Source: Desulfovibrio piger (GTDB lineage: Bacteria; Desulfobacterota; Desulfovibrionia; Desulfovibrionales; Desulfovibrionaceae). Taken from it: DNA of 64,000 nt. The stretch's first letter is position 1. Each line of letters opens with the position of its first letter. Both the position numbers and the translations under genes were made by a program. Location: NCBI RefSeq assembly GCF_900116045.1, contig NZ_LT630450.1, forward strand, positions 1,059,001 to 1,123,000. The letters run 5' to 3'. The notes beneath the pieces were generated by a model. The model made no database searches. It worked only from the letters and a program-made list of their open reading frames with translations, and was not told the DNA's origin. Below are positions 8,443 through 22,987 of the stretch, piece after piece.

Positions 8443-9936
8443 ATGGCCAAGGCCACTATCGCCATCGATCCCGTCACCAGAATCGAGGGCCATCTCAAGG
8501 CCCAAGTGGTGGTGGAGAACGGCAAGGTTGTGGACGCCCACCTCACCGGTGGGATGTTCCGCGGTTTTGAACAGATTTTGAAAGGGCGCGACCCGCGTGA
8601 CTCCACCCAGATCGTGCAGCGCATCTGCGGCGTGTGCCCCACCTCCCATGCCATGGCTTCCGCCCTGGCGCAGGAAGACGCCTTCAACATCAAGGTGACC
8701 GGCAACGGCCGTATCACCCGCAACCTGATCCTGGGCGCCAACTACCTGCAGTCGCACATCCTGCACTTCTACCATCTGGCCGCCCTGGACTTCGTGGCCG
8801 GCCCCGATACCGCGCCCTTCGTGCCGCGTTTCGCCCAGCCCGACCTGCGCCTGCCCCCCGAAGCCAACAAGGTGGGCGTGGACCAGTATCTGGAAGCCCT
8901 GGAAGTGCGCCGCATCGCCCATGAGATGGTCGCCCTCTTCGGCGGCCGCATGCCCCATGTGCAGGGCATCGTGCCCGGCGGCGCCACGGAAATGCCCACC
9001 AAGGAAGCCCTGCTGGAATACGCGGCCCGCTTCAAGAAGGTGCGCCAGTTCATCGTCGAAAAATACCTGCCCATCACCTACATCGTGGGCTCCGTGTACA
9101 AGGACCTGTTCGAACAGGGCCAGGGCGTGCACGGCTGCTCCTGCTTCGGCGTGTTCCCCATGACCGACGACGGCAAGACCCACCTGCTCAAGGCCGGTGT
9201 CTTCCTCAATGGCCGTGACGTGGAATTCGATCCCAAGAAGATCACCGAAGACCTCAAGTACGCCTGGTACGACGACGCCACCACCGGCAAGGGTGCCGCC
9301 GGCGCCGAGACCAGCCCCGACCTGGACAAGAAGGACGCCTACTCCTTCGTCAAGGCTCCCCGTTACGACGGCGAAGTCATCGAAGTGGGCCCCGCCGCCC
9401 GCATGTGGGTGGCCAACGCGCCGCTGTCCGAAGTGGGCGTGAAGATGCTGAAGGAAAAGTTCGGCATCGAGGCCCGCACCATCCGCGACCTGGGCTGGGA
9501 CAAGGTCTTCTCCATCATGGGCCGCCATGTGGCCCGCGCCGAGGAAGCCCTGCTCATCGCCAATGCCGTGGAAGGCTGGCTGAAGGAAGTCAAGCCCGAC
9601 GGCGAGACCTTCACCCCCTTCGAGATCCCGCAGAGCGCCGAAGGCTATGGCTGCTCCGAAGCGCCCCGCGGTTCCCTGGTCCACTACATCCGTGTGAAGG
9701 ACCAGAAGATCGACAGCTACCAGATCATCTCCGCCACCCTGTGGAACTGCTCGCCCCGCGACGACAAGGGCCGCCGTGGTCCTCTGGAAGAAGCCCTCAT
9801 CGGCGTGCAGGTCCCGGACATCAACAACCCCGTCAATGTGGGGCGCACCATCCGCGCCTTCGACCCGTGACTGGGCTGTGCCGTGCACGTGCTGCACGCT
9901 GAGACCGGCGAAGAATCCATCGTGAACCTGGGCTAG
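8443..9936 (+). CDS. hysA: [NiFeSe] hydrogenase large subunit, selenoprotein (Sec476)
   Basis: 497 residues if the TGA at 9868-9870 is read as selenocysteine; a conventional call would stop there at 475. It binds the Ni-Fe-Se centre for H2 uptake or evolution. The N-terminal ligand motif is RICGVCPTSHA. The C-terminal motif is D-P-Sec-L-G-C-A-V-H, where the first cysteine of the usual DPCxxC is replaced by the UGA codon. After it the frame stays open for 21 codons to TAG at 9934-9936. Maturation proteases of this family cut after the His (here His482), removing 15 residues. AAGGAG precedes the start. No maturation protease gene is adjacent. Confidence 0.95.
9868..9898 (+). promoter_or_regulatory. 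UGA-Sec codon with candidate bacterial SECIS hairpin
   Basis: UGA at 9868-9870. A hairpin follows within the coding sequence: CGTGCA (9882-9887), loop CGTGC (9888-9892), TGCACG (9893-9898). The apical loop lies 18-22 bases after the UGA, the distance at which SelB binds bacterial SECIS elements, and contains a GU. Confidence 0.75.
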
Positions 9937-9958
9937 GTTCCGCGCGATTTGTCGCTTT

Positions 9959-9991
9959 GTCCCCCCTGCCCGTGCGGCGGGGGGGACTTTT
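9959..9991 (+). terminator. hysBA terminator
   Basis: GTCCCCCC (9959-9966) pairs with GGGGGGAC (9980-9987), then TTTTCTTTT. It lies 23 bases after the hysA TAG. Confidence 0.85.
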
Positions 9992-10121
9992 CTTTTCCTT
10001 TCTCCCACCGTATCCTCGGCTTCCCGTCCCCGTTCCCTTCAGCCTGTCCGGTGCGGAGTACCGGCCCTCCCCTGCCCGCGGCGGGATGCCCCTCCGGGAC
10101 GGATACGGCCAAGGAGCTTGT

Positions 10122-10700
10122 ATGAAACGAATCATCGTAGGCGTCAGCGGCGCCAGCGGCATGCCTCTGGCCCTGGGCCTGCTGCGCCACCTGGCCGCCC
10201 TGCCCGCCGTGGAGAGCCACCTCATCCTTTCTCCCGGGGCCCACGCCGTGCTGGAAGCGGAATGCGGCCTTGCCCCGTCCGCCCTGCACGCCCTGGCCGA
10301 CGTCAGCCACGACGCAGCCTGCCTGGGCGCCGCCCCGGCCAGCGGCTCCTGGCAGCACGACGGCATGGTGGTCTGCCCCTGCTCCATGAGCAGCCTGGCC
10401 TGCATCGCCACCGGTGCCGGCACCAACCTGCTGCACCGGGCCGCCGACGTGGCCCTCAAGGAGCGCCGCCCCCTGATCCTCGTCCCCCGGGAAAGCCCCC
10501 TGAGCCGCATCCATCTGCGCAACATGCTCTGGGCCAGTGAGGCCGGGGCCGTCATCATGCCCTTCATGCCCGCCTTCTACAGCGGGGAGGATACGCTCGA
10601 AGGGCTCATGGGCCAGTTCTGCGGCCGCATCTTCGACCAGCTGGGGCTGTCCCACCAGTTATGCCGCCGCTGGCAGGGGCCTTCGGATACGAGGAGCTGA
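10122..10700 (+). CDS. ubiX: UbiX-like flavin prenyltransferase
   Basis: 192 residues from ATG 10122, with AAGGAG at 10111-10116; a longer upstream frame overlaps the terminator and is less likely. The flavin site GVSGASGMPLALGLL is at the N terminus, followed by VVCPCSMSSLACIATG and VPRESPLSRIHLRNM, all conserved in UbiX/Pad1. The enzyme attaches a dimethylallyl group to reduced FMN, making the cofactor of UbiD decarboxylases. In organisms using the futalosine route it can support a UbiD-like step of menaquinone synthesis. No ubiD is adjacent. It ends just before one of the long hairpin repeats. Confidence 0.9.
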   Translation: MKRIIVGVSGASGMPLALGLLRHLAALPAVESHLILSPGAHAVLEAECGLAPSALHALADVSHDAACLGAAPASGSWQHDGMVVCPCSMSSLACIATGAGTNLLHRAADVALKERRPLILVPRESPLSRIHLRNMLWASEAGAVIMPFMPAFYSGEDTLEGLMGQFCGRIFDQLGLSHQLCRRWQGPSDTRS

Positions 10701-10714
10701 AACAAGTATGTGAT

Positions 10715-10793
10715 GAGGGGGAAGGAGAGGACTTTTTGGAAAAAGTCCTCTCCTTCCCCCTCAAAGTCCCCCATCCTCTCCCAAAAACGTTTG
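10715..10793 (-). repeat. Long-hairpin intergenic repeat, copy A
   Basis: A perfect 23-bp inverted repeat (10715-10737 with 10740-10762) separated by GG; the left arm begins GAGGGGGAAGGAGAGG. It is followed by AAAGTCCCCCATCC and AAAAACGTTT. Read on the minus strand, this gives the family order: AAACGTTTTT, GGATGGGGG, then the purine-rich hairpin. It also separates ubiX from the convergent minus-strand genes and could act as a terminator. Confidence 0.8.
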
Positions 10794-11003
10794 CTCTGGT
10801 CTATGGCAGGATGAAGTAGCGTGGCAGACCGTGCCCGACGCCTCTGTCCCCCGGGAATATAGGGAAGGTCCATCCGGCATCTTTCATATGGAAAGGCACA
10901 AGGAGCGGAAGTGGAAAAATGATGCCCCGGGGATCAAGGCCATCCGCATGGCGGATGGTTTTCCCTTTCGCACCGTGGAGCGCAACAAGGTCAAAGCCAT
11001 AAT

Positions 11004-11031
11004 AAAAAAACCGCCCCCCGAAGGGAGCGGT
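11004..11031 (-). terminator. Terminator of the glycine-zipper lipoprotein gene
   Basis: On the minus strand ACCGCTCCC, loop TTC, GGGGGGCGG, then TTTTTTT. It lies 28 bases after the stop. Confidence 0.85.
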
Positions 11032-11058
11032 CGCTGTCACAGGACAAAGAAAGAGGGA

Positions 11059-11313
11059 TTACCAGCCGCGATGGTGGTAACGGCTCTTTTCCTGCTGGTT
11101 GCCTACGATACCACCGGCCAGAGCCCCCATACCGGCACCGGCCAGCGCGCCCCAGCCCACGGAACCGCCGGAAATGGCGGCCACACCGGCACCGCCCAGC
11201 GTACCCAGCGCGGCACCGCTGGCCACGCCCTGCTGGGTGGGGGACATGTTGGTGCAGGCGACGCCCGTCGCCATGAAGGCGGCCATCAAGATGATCGCAA
11301 ACAGTTTTTTCAT
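11059..11313 (-). CDS. Glycine-zipper lipoprotein
   Basis: 84 residues from the ATG at 11313, preceded by GTGGAG; an upstream ATG would add seven residues ahead of an otherwise ideal signal peptide. The signal MKKLFAIILMAAFMATGVAC ends in a lipobox-like GVAC, so the mature protein should be lipid-anchored. The rest is a repeating Gly/Ala pattern (GVASGAALGTLGGAGVAAISGG, GALAGAGMGALAGGIVGNQQ), the glycine-zipper motif found in small outer-membrane lipoproteins related to the SlyB/OsmB group. Its role is probably envelope structure or stress. It has its own terminator. Confidence 0.75.
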   Translation of the reverse strand: MKKLFAIILMAAFMATGVACTNMSPTQQGVASGAALGTLGGAGVAAISGGSVGWGALAGAGMGALAGGIVGNQQEKSRYHHRGW

Positions 11314-11363
11314 AGAAGTCTCCACAATACGCATCGGCGTATCAGCTCGTGAGGGACGATCCG

Positions 11364-11786
11364 TTATTGAGCGGCCGCAAGACGCGGCTCGATGAGTTCA
11401 AACCACAGCACACCCAGGACAGGACGATCCAGCCTGTCAGGATGGGCCGCATACCAGGCATCCACTTCTTCCACGATGGTGGTGCGTTTCACGTCCTTGA
11501 ACGCCTTCATCCAGCCTTTTTCGAACTTGGAAAGGTTGGATACGGGCATCTTGCCGTTCTTGGCGGCCAGTTCGGCTTCCCGGCTGTTGACGAAATATTC
11601 CGTGACGATGGCAGTATCCATACCGAACAGGAAACTCAGCTTGTTGTCCAGGCTGCTTTTCTGCCACACGCTGCCCGTGAATTGCAGCACGGGGTTGTTG
11701 CCCTTGTCCTGGTCTGCCGCCTGGACGCCGGCAGCTCCGAAAACAAGCGCTGCAGCCAGGCAAAGGCTCATGATGGCTTTTTTCAC
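11364..11786 (-). CDS. Exported protein of unknown function
   Basis: 140 residues starting at GTG 11784-11786, with AGGAG six bases upstream. The first ~23 residues (KKAIMSLCLAAALVFGAAGVQA) form a standard Sec signal with an AxA cleavage site, so the mature protein should be periplasmic. I recognise no catalytic motif. The mature part has QFTGSVWQKSSLDNKLSFLFG and a C-terminal WFELIEPRL, and I have no function for it. It is followed 50 bases later by the glycine-zipper lipoprotein on the same strand. Its upstream region contains several short hairpins. Confidence 0.75.
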   Translation of the reverse strand: MKKAIMSLCLAAALVFGAAGVQAADQDKGNNPVLQFTGSVWQKSSLDNKLSFLFGMDTAIVTEYFVNSREAELAAKNGKMPVSNLSKFEKGWMKAFKDVKRTTIVEEVDAWYAAHPDRLDRPVLGVLWFELIEPRLAAAQ

Positions 11787-11836
11787 TCCAGACTCCTTTG
11801 ATCCGTTGCCCTTGCGGACGGTTGAAGGCCGACCTG

Positions 11837-11929
11837 CCTGCGCAGATTCGGACCGGTATCACGACGATAGCCCAAGTGCGCAGGTGATGGCAAGCCTGTG
11901 CCGAAACCTTGGCACCGCTCGTGTGAGCG
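11837..11929 (-). other. Cluster of hairpins upstream of the 11364-11786 gene
   Basis: Three adjacent inverted repeats: CCTGCGCA (11837-11844) with TGCGCAGG (11877-11884); GTGCC (11898-11902) with GGCAC (11911-11915); CGCTC (11916-11920) with GAGCG (11925-11929). Together they could form a structured 5' leader or small RNA. They match no riboswitch consensus I know. The rest of 11930-12147 shows nothing I can name. Confidence 0.3.
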
Positions 11930-12147
11930 AAACGTCAGGGCCCGGGAATAGCGGTGTTTTTTCTTTTTCCCGCTCCTGAGCTCTTCGCCCGCTGACAGCC
12001 GCGCATCCCCGCTATGGCTGTGCCGGCTCAAGAGCTTTCGTCAGCGGCTATCCCTGGACGGATATTGTCCGCATCCCCGGGGGCTCCCCTGCCCTTTTGC
12101 CGCAGGTCCATCCCTGCGCATCCATCACCGCCCCTTCCCTCCACGAC

Positions 12148-12185
12148 AAAAAAACAGGGCCCTTCCCGCACGGAAAGAGCCCTGT
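12148..12185 (-). terminator. carBA terminator
   Basis: On the minus strand ACAGGGC-TC-TTTCC, loop GTGC, GGGAA-GG-GCCCTGT, then TTTTTT. It lies 67 bases after the carA stop. Confidence 0.8.
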
Positions 12186-12251
12186 CACCGATGCGCTCAA
12201 CAACGCGCGCTGGGGAGGAAGAAGAGCTCCCCTCCTCAGGCCGTATATCTT

Positions 12252-13379
12252 TTAGGCCAGAGCGGCCTTCATCATCTCATGGAAGCGCTCGAAGAGGTAG
12301 CGCCCGTCGTGGGGACCGGCGGCCGCCTCGGGATGGTACTGCACGCTCATGACGGGCAGGGTCTTGTGGCGCAGGCCTTCCAGGGTCTGGTCATTGAGGT
12401 TGATGTGGGTGGCTTCCACATCGTCCAGGCCGTCCAGCACCACGTGGAAGCCGTGGTTCTGGGACGAGATCTCGATGCGGCCCGTGCCCAGATCCTTGAC
12501 CGGATGGTTGCAGCCGTGGTGGCCGAACTTCAGCTTGGCCGTGGTGCCGCCCAGGGCGTGGCCGATGAGCTGGTGGCCCAGGCAGATGCCGGTCACGGGG
12601 AATTCCTTCACCAGTTCGCGGATGATGGCGATCTCGTCCTTCAGGGTGGCGGGGTCGCCGGGGCCATTGGACAGGAACACGCCCCTGGCACCGCTGGCGC
12701 GGGCCTGGTCCGGCGTGAAGGAAGGCGGCACGGCCAGGGGCTCGAAGCCCGCTTCGGCCAGCAGACGCAGGATGTTCCACTTCACGCCGAAGTCATAGAC
12801 CAGCAGCGGGATGCCCGTGCCCTGCCAGGCATAGGCGCCGTCGGCGTCGAACTGGACGTCCCTGGGGCCGTCGGCCGTGAGGATGTAGGGCTTCCGGGCG
12901 GCCACGAAGGGCACCAGGTTCTGGCCTTCCATGCTGGGCAGGGCGCAGGCCTTGGCGCGCAGGCTCTCCACATCCAGGTCGCGGGTGGAGATGACGCCGC
13001 GCATGGCGCCGTTGATGCGCAGGTGGCGCGTCAGGGCGCGGGTGTCCAGGCCTTCCATGCCGGGCACGTTCCAGCGCTTGAGGAAGTCCGGCAGGGATTC
13101 CCTGGAACGCCAGTTGGAGGGCTCCTTGCAGCATTCCTTGACCAGCAGGGCGCGCATGTGCACGCGGCCGGATTCCATGTCTTCGGCGGTGATGCCGTAG
13201 TTGCCGATGAGCGGATAGGTCATGCACACCATCTGTCCGTAATAGGAGGGGTCGGTGAGCACTTCCTGATAGCCGGTCATGCCTGTATTGAAAATCACTT
13301 CCCCACCGGTCTCGAAATCGCCGGTAAAGGATTTGCCCTGAAGGCAGAAACCGTCTTCAAGTACCAGTAATGCTTTCAT
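12252..13379 (-). CDS. carA: Carbamoyl-phosphate synthase small (glutaminase) subunit
   Basis: 375 residues. It hydrolyses glutamine and channels ammonia to CarB. The N-terminal CPSase domain ([36 protein letters not shown]) is followed by a class I glutamine amidotransferase domain with [11 protein letters not shown], the nucleophile elbow [17 protein letters not shown] and the C-terminal catalytic [11 protein letters not shown]. The start is three bases after the carB stop, with GGGGGTAAG in the end of carB as its ribosome site. In most bacteria carA comes first; here it is the second gene. Confidence 0.96.
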   Translation of the reverse strand: MKALLVLEDGFCLQGKSFTGDFETGGEVIFNTGMTGYQEVLTDPSYYGQMVCMTYPLIGNYGITAEDMESGRVHMRALLVKECCKEPSNWRSRESLPDFLKRWNVPGMEGLDTRALTRHLRINGAMRGVISTRDLDVESLRAKACALPSMEGQNLVPFVAARKPYILTADGPRDVQFDADGAYAWQGTGIPLLVYDFGVKWNILRLLAEAGFEPLAVPPSFTPDQARASGARGVFLSNGPGDPATLKDEIAIIRELVKEFPVTGICLGHQLIGHALGGTTAKLKFGHHGCNHPVKDLGTGRIEISSQNHGFHVVLDGLDDVEATHINLNDQTLEGLRHKTLPVMSVQYHPEAAAGPHDGRYLFERFHEMMKAALA

Positions 13380-13382
13380 ATC

Positions 13383-16625
<3,243 letters not shown>

Positions 16626-16737
16626 TGGATGTTCCTGTATGGTTGGGGAAATCGCAGGGGTGCGGCCCTGCCCCTCCGGGCGCCTCCCCTGCCGCCCCAT
16701 GGCGCATTGCACAGAAGACATCCGGTTAAAACGTTTT

Positions 16738-16766
16738 TTTCTATCCGCTCGCGCCGTCTTCGTCAA
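16738..16766 (-). promoter_or_regulatory. Likely promoter of carBA
   Basis: On the minus strand TTGACG (16766-16761), 17-base spacer, TAGAAA (16743-16738), leaving a leader of roughly 105 bases. It is back to back with the argG promoter. Confidence 0.5.
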
Positions 16767-16834
16767 GATGCTGCCCCTCCTTCCCGGCAGGACGGCAGGC
16801 GCGGGCGCCTGCGGGCCTTGTGCCCCTTTCGTAC

Positions 16835-16863
16835 TTGCCAAGGGCGGGCTTTTGGAGAATACT
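16835..16863 (+). promoter_or_regulatory. Likely promoter of argGH
   Basis: TTGCCA at 16835-16840, 17-base spacer, AATACT at 16858-16863. I could not identify a convincing ARG box between it and the carB promoter. Confidence 0.4.
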
Positions 16864-16897
16864 GCTTCCCTCTCAATCTTTTTTACGAGGCCTTACG

Positions 16898-18106
<1,209 letters not shown>

Positions 18107-18117
18107 GCCTTCCTTAC

Positions 18118-18141
18118 GGCGGACGGGGCGACCCGTCCGCC
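18118..18141 (+). terminator. Hairpin after argG
   Basis: GGCGGACGGG (18118-18127), loop GCGA, CCCGTCCGCC (18132-18141): a perfect 10-bp stem. There is no real T run after it, so it may be a weak terminator, an RNA-stability hairpin or a rho-related site. Confidence 0.5.
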
Positions 18142-18265
18142 CCGTCCTTTCCGCCCGGAAGGCCGCCCCGTCCGCATCCCGCACGGGGCGCCGCCGTTTC
18201 CGGCCCCCTGTCATCGCGCGCCGCAGCGCATACACCGGCCCCTCCCGGGGCAGAGAGATCCTTCC

Positions 18266-19650
<1,385 letters not shown>

Positions 19651-19654
<4 letters not shown>

Positions 19655-20148
19655 GCCAGCAAAAAGCCACCGGCTGGAAAGTGCCCCTGCTCTTCTGCGC
19701 CGTCATGGGGGTGGCCGTGCTGGGCACCTGGTTGTGGCGCAATCTGGACAAGCCCGAGGTGCCGCCGCTGGAGCCCGGTCTCGTGGCTGCGGCCCAGACC
19801 TACCACATCGACCTGGACGCCGACCCGGAAGGCAAGCTGCTGCGCGAGTCCATCACCAATGCTTCCACGGGCTTCGCTCCCCATGACAGCAAGGACGCCC
19901 GCCTGGCGGCCCTCATCGACAAATCGCTGGACATGGACCGCTTCGATGCCGCCTGCGTGGCCGCCGTGCTCCTGTTCGATCCGCACAAGCGCGAAGGCAA
20001 GCTCATGCATATCGCCCGCAGCGCCGCCAGGGACTGCGCCACCCTGCCCTGGGGGGCCTTTGCCGCCAAGGCCATGAAGGATCCCGGCGTCCAGACCGAC
20101 GCCCACTTCCTGCTCAACGCCCGCTGGCGCGAATGTCCCCGGCCCTGA
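19651..20148 (+). CDS. Membrane-anchored protein of unknown function
   Basis: 165 residues. The ATG overlaps the argH stop (ATGA). One N-terminal hydrophobic segment ([19 protein letters not shown], about residues 11-29) should anchor it in the inner membrane, leaving a ~135-residue domain outside. The domain has [46 protein letters not shown] and a C-terminal [15 protein letters not shown] recognise no family. The coupling to argH suggests co-expression but does not tell its function. A long hairpin repeat begins 19 bases after the stop. Confidence 0.75.
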
Positions 20149-20166
20149 GCAGAGGAGGCTGTTTTC

Positions 20167-20236
20167 TTGAGGGAGGGGGACCTTCTGCCAGCGCGGGAAG
20201 GTCCCCCCTCCCTCAAAGTCCCTCCCCCTCCCAGCG
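20167..20236 (-). repeat. Long-hairpin intergenic repeat, copy B
   Basis: Arms 20167-20185 (TTGAGGGAGGGGGACCTTC) and 20197-20216 pair with one bulged C, followed by AGTCCCTCCCCCTCCC. It lies directly after the argH-coupled gene. Nothing gene-like is visible in the remaining 20237-20960; the short frames there have no ribosome sites or recognisable sequence. Confidence 0.7.
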
Positions 20237-20960
20237 CGCTTCATCAGGGCAAGACTTTCTGCAAAAGGGTACGGTCCTGAATCGTTAAAAGCAGACATGC
20301 CCTTCGGCCCGGGACATGCCAATGCTCCGTGTGGCTTCGGAACCGCACACACGGCCGGACCTTCTCCTTCCGGCATAAGTCCTTCCGGCGCAGGCCCAAC
20401 GCGGCAGGCACCTTCTGCACCGCGGCCCGGTACGGCATTCCTGCCTGTCCGCGGATACCACTGCCGTCCTTTCCCGTCTTGACAGCCCGGGCTCTCCCCC
20501 CTCCGCGCCATCTTTTCCCTCCGCTCTCTGAACCAGCCATCGCTCTCTTGCCGCCGCCGTACGACAAATTTGCCCGTCCCTGCCCTTCGCCCCCAAAGGA
20601 CGCCGGCGCCGTCCACAGGACCCTGCCCGCAAAAAACAGAAATTTTCTTGATTTGTGGCAGACCATAGCGCAGGATTTGTCCAGCCTGTTGGCTGTGCCG
20701 GACTGATGTCCGTCACGCTCCGGCAGCTAAAAAAGGAAGTCCTCGCCTGCCTCCGCCGGGAGCCCGGCCCCTTCCGCCGCTGTTGCCCGTGGAGTTTTAG
20801 AAAACGCTTCCCGCTGTCTTGCCGGGACACGCTGCTGGCGCCACCCGGACATGACGATGCAGGGAGTACACGGACTTCCATCCGGGCAGTCCCTCCACAG
20901 CACCGGGGGACCGGAGCGGGACGGCTGCCTGCGGCGCAGCGGCACAGTCCCATGGACCTG

Positions 20961-21043
20961 AACAAAAAGTTTTGGCAAGGGTGATGGGGGAGCTCGAGGG
21001 GGAAGAGGGAGACCTTTTCCAAAAGGTTTCCCTCTTCCCCCTC
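20961..21043 (+). repeat. Long-hairpin intergenic repeat, copy C
   Basis: AACAAAAAGTTTTGG and GGTGATGGGGG lead into arms 20996-21018 and 21021-21043, a 23-bp stem with one mismatch and loop CC. This is the same order as copy A read on its minus strand. It ends 44 bases before the next gene. Confidence 0.8.
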
Positions 21044-21087
21044 GTCCCACCCTTTCGCCGCCTTCATGTACAGCACAAGGAGTTATC

Positions 21088-21954
21088 ATGGCCCGGCAGA
21101 TCTTGCGTATCCGTGACCTGGGGCAGGCCACCTTCTGGCAACTGGTGCAGATGGAGGGCCAGCCCGCCCCCCTGACCGGCAAAACGGCCCTGCTGCTGGC
21201 CGCTGACGGCGCCGACACGCAGGACGTGCTGGCCGCCACGGCCGCGGCCCGTGAGCTGGGCATGGACGTGGACCTGCTGCCGCCCGCGCTCTGGGCACAG
21301 GACATGGCCTCCTGTGACCTGCAGGCCCCGCTCTACGCCCATGCCGGGCTCTGTCTGACCGCCGGGCTCAAGGGCGGCGCCCTGGACTGCCTGGCCGCCG
21401 GCCTGCCGGGCGCGGTGGTCAATGCGGGCAACGACAAGGGCGCGCCGGGTCAGGCCCTGGCCGACCTTGCCCTGCTGGCCGACCGGCACGGGGACTGGGA
21501 GAGCCTGCGCATCGCCTGGCTGGGCGGTGCCCAGTGCGGTCTGGCCTGCGACCTGATCACGGCCGCCATCTACGCGCCCTTCGAACTGTTCATGGCCCTG
21601 CCCGAATGGGGCGAGCCCGACCATTCCCTGCTGGACATGGCCCTGCGCGCGGGCGCCAAGATCTTTTTGAGCCGCGATCCCGAGCTGGTGCTGGAGAACG
21701 CCCACGCCGTGTGCATGGGCCAGGGCCCGGAACAGTGCGCCGCCGCGCCCCTGACCAGCGGCTGGCCCCTCACGGACGAGCTGCTGGCCCTGGCCGCCGA
21801 TGATGCCGCCGTGCTCTCCTGGCACGGCCTTGCGCCCGCCGACCGGGCTTCGGATGCCGCCCTGCGCCGTGCCGCGGTCTTCTGGCCGGAACGGCTGGCG
21901 GCCCGCCGCCTCATGGAGGCCCGCCTGTACGCCCTGGCCTGCGACAGCCTGTAG
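21088..21954 (+). CDS. Divergent ornithine/aspartate carbamoyltransferase-like protein, probably inactive
   Basis: 288 residues with AAGGAG before the ATG. The fold of the carbamoyltransferase family is recognisable: an N terminus MARQILRIRDLGQATFWQLVQ, a middle AVVNAGNDKGAPGQALADLALLADRHGDWESLRIAWLGG, and DPELVLENAHAVCMG. The catalytic loops are gone: the carbamoyl-phosphate loop STRTR reads ADTQD (in LLLAADGADTQD), HPTQ is APGQ, and HCLP is replaced by LSWHGLAP. It therefore should not bind carbamoyl phosphate in the usual way. It is a paralogue of the protein at 36045-36941. The next gene follows after nine bases with its GAGG directly behind this stop, so they form a pair. Confidence 0.65.
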   Translation: MARQILRIRDLGQATFWQLVQMEGQPAPLTGKTALLLAADGADTQDVLAATAAARELGMDVDLLPPALWAQDMASCDLQAPLYAHAGLCLTAGLKGGALDCLAAGLPGAVVNAGNDKGAPGQALADLALLADRHGDWESLRIAWLGGAQCGLACDLITAAIYAPFELFMALPEWGEPDHSLLDMALRAGAKIFLSRDPELVLENAHAVCMGQGPEQCAAAPLTSGWPLTDELLALAADDAAVLSWHGLAPADRASDAALRRAAVFWPERLAARRLMEARLYALACDSL

Positions 21955-21963
21955 GAGGCCCTC

Positions 21964-22854
21964 ATGGACAGCATCCGCATGCCCACCGGTTGTGAGGACA
22001 TCTTCGCGGAAGAGGACAGCGGCCCGCTCTGGCCCCAGTGGCTGGACACCTTCCGGGTTCCTGACGGCCCGCGCGCCGCGGCCTACGAGGGCACGCCCGC
22101 GCATCTGCGTGCCGCCATCAAGACCGCGCTGGCCCTGCATCAGGCCCATGCCGGGGAGATGGACAGCCGGACCTGCCGGGACGAGCGTTTCCCCCGCCGG
22201 GGCTTCCGCCGGACGGCTACGGACGGCCCGGCGCCCTTTGCCCTGGTGGCCTTCCCGGCGTCCCTGCGTTCGCCCGCCCGGCTGGCGGCGGCCCTCATGC
22301 CCGCCATCCTGGCCGGTGTGCCGCTGACAGGAGCGTTCTGTCTTGGCGGTGAGCCCACGCCCGAAGCGCTGGTGACCCTGGAGCTGGCCGGTGTGGAAGA
22401 CGCTTTTGCCCTTCCGGCCGACGACTTCGCGCGCCTGGCGGGCGAGCTGCCCCGGTGCCGCGTGGCCCTGCTGCACGGCCTGGACGGGGCCGTCCTGCCG
22501 GAGCGCGACAGGCTGCCGGGCCGCATCTGGCGCGAAGACGCCCTGCCCCTGTTCCTGCTGCCGCAGGACGTTGCCGTGGACAAAGAGCTGCTGGCCTTCG
22601 CCCACGGCCCGGACTGCGCGGCACAGGCCCTGCATGGCAAGGCCGCCCGGGCCGTGCTGGACGGCGGGCCTTTGCCCGGTCCCTGCCTGCCCGCCGCCGT
22701 GCTGGAGGAGGACGAAGCGGCCCGCCTGGCCATGACGGACGAGACTTCTCCGGTGGAGCTGCTGCTCGCGCCCGGCTGCGAGGCCTTCTGGCTGCATCCT
22801 GGCCTGACACCGGACTTTTTCCGCTGCCGTCGCCGGGCCTTCAGCCTGCCGTAA
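21964..22854 (+). CDS. Unknown protein with weak histidinol-dehydrogenase-like pattern
   Basis: 296 residues. Several blocks appear in the order seen in HisD: FALVAFPASLRSPARLAAALMPAILAGVPLTGAFCL with PEALVTLELAGVEDAF (compare the NAD-domain segment of HisD) and later FAHGPDCAAQAL (compare QAEHGPDS). The catalytic Glu-His pair of HisD and its metal ligands are not recognisable, and the protein is shorter than HisD (about 430). If related, it is a degenerate member. It is coupled to the carbamoyltransferase-like gene just upstream. I give the similarity as a suggestion only; the function is unknown. Confidence 0.5.
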   Translation: MDSIRMPTGCEDIFAEEDSGPLWPQWLDTFRVPDGPRAAAYEGTPAHLRAAIKTALALHQAHAGEMDSRTCRDERFPRRGFRRTATDGPAPFALVAFPASLRSPARLAAALMPAILAGVPLTGAFCLGGEPTPEALVTLELAGVEDAFALPADDFARLAGELPRCRVALLHGLDGAVLPERDRLPGRIWREDALPLFLLPQDVAVDKELLAFAHGPDCAAQALHGKAARAVLDGGPLPGPCLPAAVLEEDEAARLAMTDETSPVELLLAPGCEAFWLHPGLTPDFFRCRRRAFSLP

Positions 22855-22987
22855 GCCGCCCGGCCAGACCGTCGATGCCCGCGGCTCCACAGCCCCCACC
22901 GGCCCGCCGCTTGCGCGCGACGGCGGGAAAGCGCATACTTTCGCCATCCTGCCGGGATGTCCCGGCCCACACGTTGACGAGACTGCC

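Noticed and set aside
9868..9870. TGA as the end of hysA
   Set aside because: The next codons continue the invariant LGCAVH motif and a SECIS-like hairpin follows, so the codon is read as selenocysteine.
20237..20960. Several short open frames between repeats B and C
   Set aside because: They have no ribosome sites, no family-like sequence, and overlap each other on both strands.
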